This document shows positions 58,882 to 64,000 of a stretch of DNA of 64,000 nucleotides, in pieces (positions within the stretch are counted from its first letter, which is position 1; each line of letters starts with the position of its first letter). Source of the stretch: Pseudoalteromonas rubra (lineage in GTDB: Bacteria > Pseudomonadota > Gammaproteobacteria > Enterobacterales > Alteromonadaceae); NCBI RefSeq assembly GCF_000967655.1, contig NZ_JXYA01000006.1:184643-248642 (forward strand), given 5' to 3'. A program made the translations under genes and the position numbers. The notes under the pieces were generated by a model. It did no database searches. It saw only the letters and a list, made by a program, of their open reading frames with translations, and was not told the DNA's origin.

Positions 58882-58936
58882 ACGCGCTCAGGCATTCCCC
58901 TTGCCAGCACCTTGGTGGTGCTAACACAGCATTATA

Positions 58937-60076
58937 TCAGGATGGCTTTTCCGCGCTGCTCAGCAGCGACAGGTCACTTTCAATTTCACTAAAGGCCTCA
59001 CGAACCTGCATGATGGCCTCTTCCCGGGCAATGGAACTTTGGATCGCTTCATCTATGTGCTGATAAATAAACACTTCCTGATCTTCATCCAACCCCATGG
59101 TGGGGATCCGCTGCTCAAACACCTCCTGAAGGTTACGAAAAATCGACTCATTCTGGCTGCGGTTATTATTAAGCAGCGACAGTAATCCGGTAAACTTACT
59201 GTGGATCATGGTAATGGCTTCATTCAGTTCTGCCTGCTGACAGACAAGTTGTTTGCGCGTCAGGATCGCCAATAATTGCTGTTCGGTCACACTGGCAATA
59301 AAGCAGATATGATCTCTGAGCCGGCCATGCTTGTCGGCATCTTCTGAGGGCATATTCAAAATCAGCACACTCACCAGGTTGTAATTGACCAAAATGCGGC
59401 TGGTAAACTCATGCAAGCGGCCTTTGGCGCGCAGAATTTCAAACAATTCCAGTACAATGGGAGAGCATAATCCAGCGGTGGCAAAGTGGTGGCGCTGCTC
59501 GTCCACCCGAAATTCAATATTGCAGCTTAACCCTAAGTTATTGAGGCACTGGATCAAGGCCTTGGCCAGCGCCTGAATGTCATCAATCACACCTATCTGC
59601 TCGATATAATTAACGATAAAACCCATTTCACTGCTGGTCGCCATGGCATTAAACGCCGTGGAGGTTGCATCTTCTACCTGCTGCTCCAGGATATCGCGCT
59701 CCAGCAACATTTGCCCTAAATTGAGTAGTTTAGATTTCAGTTCATTGTGACCGAAGGGCTTGACGATATAATCCTCGGCGCCCACCGCATAACCTTCCAT
59801 GCGCTCTTCAACCGAGCCCCGCGCCGACACAAACATCACTATGATGTCCTGAGTTGCCAGGTTTGACTTGATTTTTTTACACACCTCATAGCCATTCATT
59901 TTTGGCATGCTGACGTCCAGCAACACAACCTGAGGTGCAAACTCCTCAATAACATCCAGGCATTGTTGCCCACTGGTCACCGTCAACAGGTCAAAGTCCA
60001 GGTCTTCGAGGATCTCTTCAATGATTTCGAGGTTGAAAGGTTCATCATCCACCGCCAGGATTCGTTGCAATGCCAT
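58937..60076 (-). CDS. Response regulator with novel helical C-terminal region
   Basis: A 379-residue protein. The N-terminal receiver domain (residues 1-125) is complete: acidic pair DD at 10-11, phosphoacceptor Asp54 in LLDVSMPKMNGYE and the lysine of VKPFG near 106. The remaining ~250 residues are not a DNA-binding, GGDEF, HD-GYP or CheB domain I recognise. They start with a coiled coil (ERDILEQQVEDATSTAFNAM) and continue as a mixed helical region of unknown function with another coiled coil near the end. The start at 60076 has AAGGA upstream. It lies 111 bp downstream of a histidine kinase on the same strand and is probably its partner. Confidence 0.85.
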   Translation of the reverse strand: MALQRILAVDDEPFNLEIIEEILEDLDFDLLTVTSGQQCLDVIEEFAPQVVLLDVSMPKMNGYEVCKKIKSNLATQDIIVMFVSARGSVEERMEGYAVGAEDYIVKPFGHNELKSKLLNLGQMLLERDILEQQVEDATSTAFNAMATSSEMGFIVNYIEQIGVIDDIQALAKALIQCLNNLGLSCNIEFRVDEQRHHFATAGLCSPIVLELFEILRAKGRLHEFTSRILVNYNLVSVLILNMPSEDADKHGRLRDHICFIASVTEQQLLAILTRKQLVCQQAELNEAITMIHSKFTGLLSLLNNNRSQNESIFRNLQEVFEQRIPTMGLDEDQEVFIYQHIDEAIQSSIAREEAIMQVREAFSEIESDLSLLSSAEKPS

Positions 60077-60187
60077 AACACAGTTCCTTTTCCGTTGCCA
60101 AAGCGTCGTCATCTGCCTGCCTGCAATATCTCTGTGAGGCCAGCAATGACACCTTCTTCTAGTTATAGACAGTGATCCCCAATGGCG

Positions 60188-62143
60188 CTAGTGCTCGGCC
60201 TGAATTGGCAATTCAATATGAATGCAGGCGCCCTGATCCGGGTTATTTTCAGCATAAATACAGCCTTTGTGCAGCAGCACAAATTCCTTGCATATAGCCA
60301 GACCCAGTCCGGTGCCACCGGCACCACTGTTGGTTTTGCTGCTCTGGGCAAACTTATCAAATATGTGCTCCAGTTCATCCTCAGGTATGCCAACCCCTTT
60401 ATCGCACACCAGGATATGCACATACCCGGCTTTAGGTGTCACCGTCACGGTCACTTCACTGTGTTCGGGACTGAATTTCAGGGCATTGCCCAGTAAGTTT
60501 CTGATCACCTGAGTGAGCTGTTCGGCATCGCAAAACAACATGATGGTATCGTCCTGCGCTTCCAGTTCAATGTGGATATGGCGCGCCATCGCCAGACCCG
60601 ACACATCTTCTTTGGCGGTATGAATTAGGGTCAGCAAGTTATGCGACGAAGGATTGAACGGAAAGCGACCGGCATCCAGCTTAGATAAGTCGAGCAGATT
60701 GTTAAGCAGCAACAGCAATCGCTCGCCGCTGGTTTCAATGCGTGAGAGGTACTTCTCTAGCTTGTTCACCGGGATCTCGCCGCATGCCAGCTTGTCTAAA
60801 CCAAAACGGGCAAAGCTGAGTATGGAATGCATCGGGGTTCTGAGTTCATGAGACATATTGGCCAGGAATTCGGATTTACTGATGTTGGCAGCCTCAGCGG
60901 CTTCTTTGGCTGACTGAAGCTGTGCCGTACGCGCCTGTACTTCGACTTCCAATACCTCTTTGGCTTCTTCCAGCAGCTGTTGTTTGCGCTTCAGCTGCGC
61001 CACATTCTTAAAAATAGCAGCCAGCGCAATTTCTCCATGATGATCGATTTCAATAAAAGTACCCATCAGGGGAATGCTGGGCCCATCTTCCTGCGGCAGC
61101 ACCAGTTCACAGTTAAAGTGGCGCAGGATCCCGCCATTATTAATCGCTTCTTTGAGTGCCGCGACCGATGAGGGCTCAAACAAATCAAATATCGAATGCT
61201 GCTGTAATTGATCACTGGGCAGGCGCAGCAAGGTTGTACAGCCATCATTGGCTTCAATCACATAGCCATCCAGATTAAATAACATGATGGGATCCGGAGT
61301 ATGCTTGTAAATCACGCGCAGCAAGCTGTCTCTTTCAATCAGTGCATCCACCGTATCCTGCAATCGTTCAACCAGTTCCTGGTTATTGCGGCGCAGTAGC
61401 TCACTTTGCCACAACTTATGTAATGATTGCAGCAGCGCTCCTTCGTCTATGGGCTTAGTCAACACATCTTCTACGCCCTGACGGATCGCTTCCATCATAT
61501 CGACCTGATCTTGGCGAGATGTCATTAGTAGACAGCGCGCGTCACGATGGATCTGACGGACTTTTTTAAACACATCCAGCCCACTGCCCTGCTCCAGATT
61601 AAAATCGCAGATCAGCAAGTCAACTTCGTGGCTACTCGCTTGCTGTATTGCCTCTGAAAGGCACCGAGCGGTCACCACAGTGAGTTGCGCGCCCCGTAAA
61701 CTGGCCGTTAATCGCACGAGTCGCTCTTCGCGGTGGTCGACCAGGAGAATTTTTGGCAGCTCCAGGCGGCCATGATCGCCGGTTTCGAGCACCCGCTCCA
61801 GTAATCCGGTAATTTCTTTATTGCCAAAGAAGGGGTAGATCACAATGGCATTGCACAGCATTCTATTCAGGCGGCTGAACGCATCAACGTGCTCTGAATT
61901 TTCGGGTTTCGGGGCAAGTAAAATCAGGCGGTCGTGATCTTTAAGCGCAGACAAAGCATCAAAGGCGCTGTTGGGCAGGCCATGGGCAATGGCAACCACA
62001 TGGTAACTAGAGAAGTCTTTAACCTTGTGCAACATCTGAAAATGTAAATGTACCACCTCACAACCGAGCAGCTCAAACAAGACTTTCAGTCGCATGGCCA
62101 GCACACTGCTGCTATCTATTATAAGTACCTTGTTGTTTTCCAT
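60188..62143 (-). CDS. Hybrid sensor histidine kinase with receiver-PAS-HisKA-HATPase order
   Basis: A 651-residue soluble kinase without membrane segments. Order: residues 1-125, a receiver-like fold that lacks the phosphoacceptor aspartate; 130-245, a complete receiver with Asp180 (LLICDFNLEQGSG) and the lysine of LTKPIDEG near 230; 275-390, a PAS domain (HTPDPIMLFNLDGYVIEANDG); a coiled-coil linker 385-420; HisKA with phosphoacceptor His432 in NMSHELRTPMHS; and a HATPase with the N box NLLGNALKFS, DKGVGIPEDELEHIF and GGTGLGLAICKEF. Having receivers in front of the kinase, rather than at the end, is a less common plan. It is followed by a response-regulator gene, likely its target. Confidence 0.92.
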   Translation of the reverse strand: MENNKVLIIDSSSVLAMRLKVLFELLGCEVVHLHFQMLHKVKDFSSYHVVAIAHGLPNSAFDALSALKDHDRLILLAPKPENSEHVDAFSRLNRMLCNAIVIYPFFGNKEITGLLERVLETGDHGRLELPKILLVDHREERLVRLTASLRGAQLTVVTARCLSEAIQQASSHEVDLLICDFNLEQGSGLDVFKKVRQIHRDARCLLMTSRQDQVDMMEAIRQGVEDVLTKPIDEGALLQSLHKLWQSELLRRNNQELVERLQDTVDALIERDSLLRVIYKHTPDPIMLFNLDGYVIEANDGCTTLLRLPSDQLQQHSIFDLFEPSSVAALKEAINNGGILRHFNCELVLPQEDGPSIPLMGTFIEIDHHGEIALAAIFKNVAQLKRKQQLLEEAKEVLEVEVQARTAQLQSAKEAAEAANISKSEFLANMSHELRTPMHSILSFARFGLDKLACGEIPVNKLEKYLSRIETSGERLLLLLNNLLDLSKLDAGRFPFNPSSHNLLTLIHTAKEDVSGLAMARHIHIELEAQDDTIMLFCDAEQLTQVIRNLLGNALKFSPEHSEVTVTVTPKAGYVHILVCDKGVGIPEDELEHIFDKFAQSSKTNSGAGGTGLGLAICKEFVLLHKGCIYAENNPDQGACIHIELPIQAEH

Positions 62144-62338
62144 AACGAAACCCTATTGTGGTAAGGCGACTTACCATAGTTGTTTAGCTGACAGATAGCA
62201 TTCAGTTTAGTCAATAATCGCCACTTGCATACCTGGCCTGGTTGAATCGGCCTGTGCAGCGGTTACACTGTGAACTGAGACAGTGCGTTTCTCGTATAGT
62301 CAGGCATTGCATTTAAAATTCGTATCAGGGAGCCCCTT

Positions 62339-62905
62339 ATGATTAAACCACTTTTGATATCCATGGCATTGCTTGCCGTCAGCGGCGTGCACGCCAGCGA
62401 GACGCCGGACTTCGCTAAAAGTACAGCGTGTGATGACTTCACAGGCTATGAGTTCAGAAAACTGAGATCCAAAGAGACTGTGGATCTGTGCGCCTTCAAG
62501 GGTAAGCCTTTACTGGTAGTCAACACGGCCAGCAACTGTGGTTTTACCGGTCAGTTTGACGGCCTGGAAAAACTCCATAAAGCATATGCCGACAAAGGGC
62601 TAGTTGTACTCGGATTTCCGTCAGACGATTTCTTTCAGGAAGAGAATGACGAGAAAGACACCGCCGAGGTCTGTTTTATTAACTATGGCGTGACCTTTAC
62701 CATGATGGCAACCGGCGCAGTGCGTGGCAGCGATGCCAACCCGGTGTTTCAGCACCTGGGCGAACAAAGTGGGGCCCCCATGTGGAACTTCTATAAGTAC
62801 CTGATCTCGGCCGACCGTAAAACAATCCAACAGTTCAACAGCCGCACTAAGCCGATGTCGGAACCTATGATTGCCGCCATCGAAAAAGAACTTGATCTTA
62901 AATAA
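62339..62905 (+). CDS. Periplasmic glutathione-peroxidase-family protein
   Basis: A 188-residue thioredoxin-fold peroxidase of the GPx family with a signal peptide (MIKPLLISMALLAVSGVHAS, residues 1-20). The peroxidatic cysteine is Cys67 in NTASNCGFTGQ. The tryptophan of MWNFYKYL near 151 is in place, but the usual GFPCNQF motif reads GFPSDDF, so the catalytic glutamine is replaced by Asp97. A resolving-type cysteine is possible in EVCFINYG near 112. It would reduce peroxides outside the cytoplasm, using thioredoxin-like rather than glutathione partners; this is inferred. Confidence 0.88.
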   Translation: MIKPLLISMALLAVSGVHASETPDFAKSTACDDFTGYEFRKLRSKETVDLCAFKGKPLLVVNTASNCGFTGQFDGLEKLHKAYADKGLVVLGFPSDDFFQEENDEKDTAEVCFINYGVTFTMMATGAVRGSDANPVFQHLGEQSGAPMWNFYKYLISADRKTIQQFNSRTKPMSEPMIAAIEKELDLK

Positions 62906-62970
62906 TGCGCTTTAAATCTAAGTATATTAGAATAATGTATGAGCAATAATTAACCACCCATGGAGAGATA

Positions 62971-63252
62971 ATGACACTAGCCAGCGCAAGACATATATTA
63001 GTCGATAACGAAGCCCAATGCCTTGAACTTAAGCAACGTATTGCAGCCGGTGAAGACTTTGCCGACATCGCCAAACAGTATTCCAGCTGCCCGTCAGGTC
63101 AGGACGGTGGCGATCTGGGCGAATTTGGTCCCGGAATGATGGTGCCTGAATTCGATAAGGTGGTTTTTTCAGCACCGCTTAATGAAGTACAGGGGCCGGT
63201 TCAAACCCAGTTTGGTTATCATCTACTTGAAGTGACCAGCCGGGTCGATTAA
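62971..63252 (+). CDS. ppiC: Parvulin-type peptidyl-prolyl isomerase
   Basis: A 93-residue cytoplasmic single-domain parvulin, close to E. coli PpiC in length. Motifs are ASARHILVDNEAQCLELKQRI at the start, DFADIAKQYSSCPSGQDGGDLGEFGPGMMVPEFDKVVFSAPLNEV in the middle (given in full in the gene at residues ~30-75) and the FGYHLLEVTSR end with catalytic His. It has no signal peptide. Preceded by a GGAGAG ribosome-binding site. Confidence 0.95.
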   Translation: MTLASARHILVDNEAQCLELKQRIAAGEDFADIAKQYSSCPSGQDGGDLGEFGPGMMVPEFDKVVFSAPLNEVQGPVQTQFGYHLLEVTSRVD

Positions 63253-63393
63253 GCAACTCACGCCCATTTGCTACTGGCAGCTTGCTGCTGGTAGCGCTGC
63301 TCGATATTTCTAAAGTCTGTCCTGCCCTGTTTTTACCCGTCTTAAAGTAGTGCTATAGTCATTACGCATCTAACCACAACTAAGGATTGAGTG

Positions 63394-63972
63394 ATGATCT
63401 TATTCGGCTCGGACACTTCTCCGTACGTCAGGCGCATCCGCATTTACTGCCTTCGCCATGACATTACCCTGGACTATCGCAAACTGGATATCTTCAGTGA
63501 ACAAGGCAGAGCGATTCTGAACCAACATAACCCGGCACAAAAACTGCCGTTTCTGCTGGCCGACGATCAGGCAATACTGGACTCCAATGTCATTGCCCGC
63601 TATTTGCAACAAAAATTCTCTTTACCTCACCTCAACTGGGCACAGGAAAACCTTCTCACTATCATCAATGCCTGCAACGATTCACTGGTTGAGTTATTAC
63701 TGTGCCAGCGTTCACAGTTTAATACGGATGACGATAAGCTATTTTTTAATCTGCAACGAGGGCGGATAGCCGAAACCCTGCGCGTATTAGATCAAAGCTG
63801 TCATGAAAATGTATTTTTAAACTGCGAGTATACTCAGATCAGTTTATACTGCCTGCTGGATTGGATCCGCTTCAGAAGCCTGTTCGACCTAACACCGTAC
63901 ACCGCGCTGGAGCAGTTTTATGACCAATGGCAGCCTCTTGACGAGGCACGTCTTACAGATCCCAGGGCATAA
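63394..63972 (+). CDS. Glutathione S-transferase family protein
   Basis: A 192-residue protein with an N-terminal GST/thioredoxin-like domain (LFGSDTSPYVRRIRIYC, residues 3-19, where Ser/Cys near position 7-8 is the usual GSH-contacting site; then KLPFLLADDQAILDSNVIARYL near 50-71) and an all-helical C-terminal half of about 110 residues. The ATG at 63394 has AAGGA seven bases upstream; a GTG at 63391 is possible. The stop codon TAA (63970-63972) coincides with the first three bases of a repeat element, so the original 3' end of the gene may have been altered by its insertion. Confidence 0.85.
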   Translation: MILFGSDTSPYVRRIRIYCLRHDITLDYRKLDIFSEQGRAILNQHNPAQKLPFLLADDQAILDSNVIARYLQQKFSLPHLNWAQENLLTIINACNDSLVELLLCQRSQFNTDDDKLFFNLQRGRIAETLRVLDQSCHENVFLNCEYTQISLYCLLDWIRFRSLFDLTPYTALEQFYDQWQPLDEARLTDPRA

Positions 63973-64000
63973 TACCAATTTGCTTAATTAAGTGTTCTAT
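63970..64000. repeat. Inverted-repeat (MITE-like) element, copy 2, cut by window end
   Basis: These 31 bases match the left end of the element at 40267-40297 with one mismatch (T instead of C near the end). They begin exactly at the stop codon of the GST gene. The rest of the element lies beyond the window. Confidence 0.8.

Overview
The window is chromosomal DNA of a marine gammaproteobacterium, most likely a Pseudoalteromonas. The reasons are a complete iscRSUA-hscBA-fdx operon, the queG / nnr-tsaE-amiB-mutL-miaA-hfq-hflX-hflK-hflC block followed by purA and motX, a divergent serB/smp pair, and a short inverted-repeat element of a kind I associate with this genus. The genus is inferred; no rRNA is present.

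Layout. (1) 2-9499 is the 3' part of a very large hybrid NRPS/PKS gene that runs in from the left: threonine adenylation domain, carrier protein, two AT-less KS-KR-ACP modules and a terminal reductase. It ends at a strong terminator facing serB. (2) 9.5-19.4 kb is mostly housekeeping (serB, smp, a TatD-type hydrolase, pdxH, argS, prfC, a zntB-like transporter, tRNA-Arg). Two specialised-metabolism genes are set into it: a 63-residue RiPP-like precursor at 11493 and a stand-alone type II thioesterase at 17116. (3) 19.5-25.4 kb holds two salvage cassettes. One is thiamine-related (NTF2-like lipoprotein, YkoF-like protein, PnuC/PnuT transporter, small-molecule kinase). The other is an amino-sugar cassette (Tat-exported GH109-like enzyme, NahK-like kinase, sugar nucleotidyltransferase). 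(4) 25.6-33.4 kb has a succinate-semialdehyde-type dehydrogenase, the isc operon under a doubled promoter/IscR-box module, and trmJ. (5) 33.7-40.2 kb has suhB, an enolase-superfamily dehydratase with a class II aldolase, a small cytochrome c, a DUF2058 protein, an MFS exporter, a prolyl-tRNA deacylase with a lipoprotein, and tRNA-Ala. (6) 40.3-46 kb has a 225-bp inverted-repeat element, proBA, a proton antiporter and motX. (7) 46-58.9 kb is the purA to queG block. (8) 58.9-64 kb has a histidine kinase/response regulator pair, a periplasmic glutathione-peroxidase-like protein, a parvulin and a GST. A second copy of the inverted-repeat element begins in the last 31 bases.

How the parts fit. Specialised metabolism (assembly line, thioesterase, RiPP-like peptide) is dispersed among conserved core genes. 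The amino-sugar cassette reads as a route from exogenous alpha-GalNAc-bearing glycans to a hexosamine-1-phosphate and then a nucleotide sugar. The isc operon appears to be controlled by its own product, IscR, at two near-identical promoter/operator units plus a third box. No CRISPR array, rRNA, prophage or complete insertion sequence was seen.
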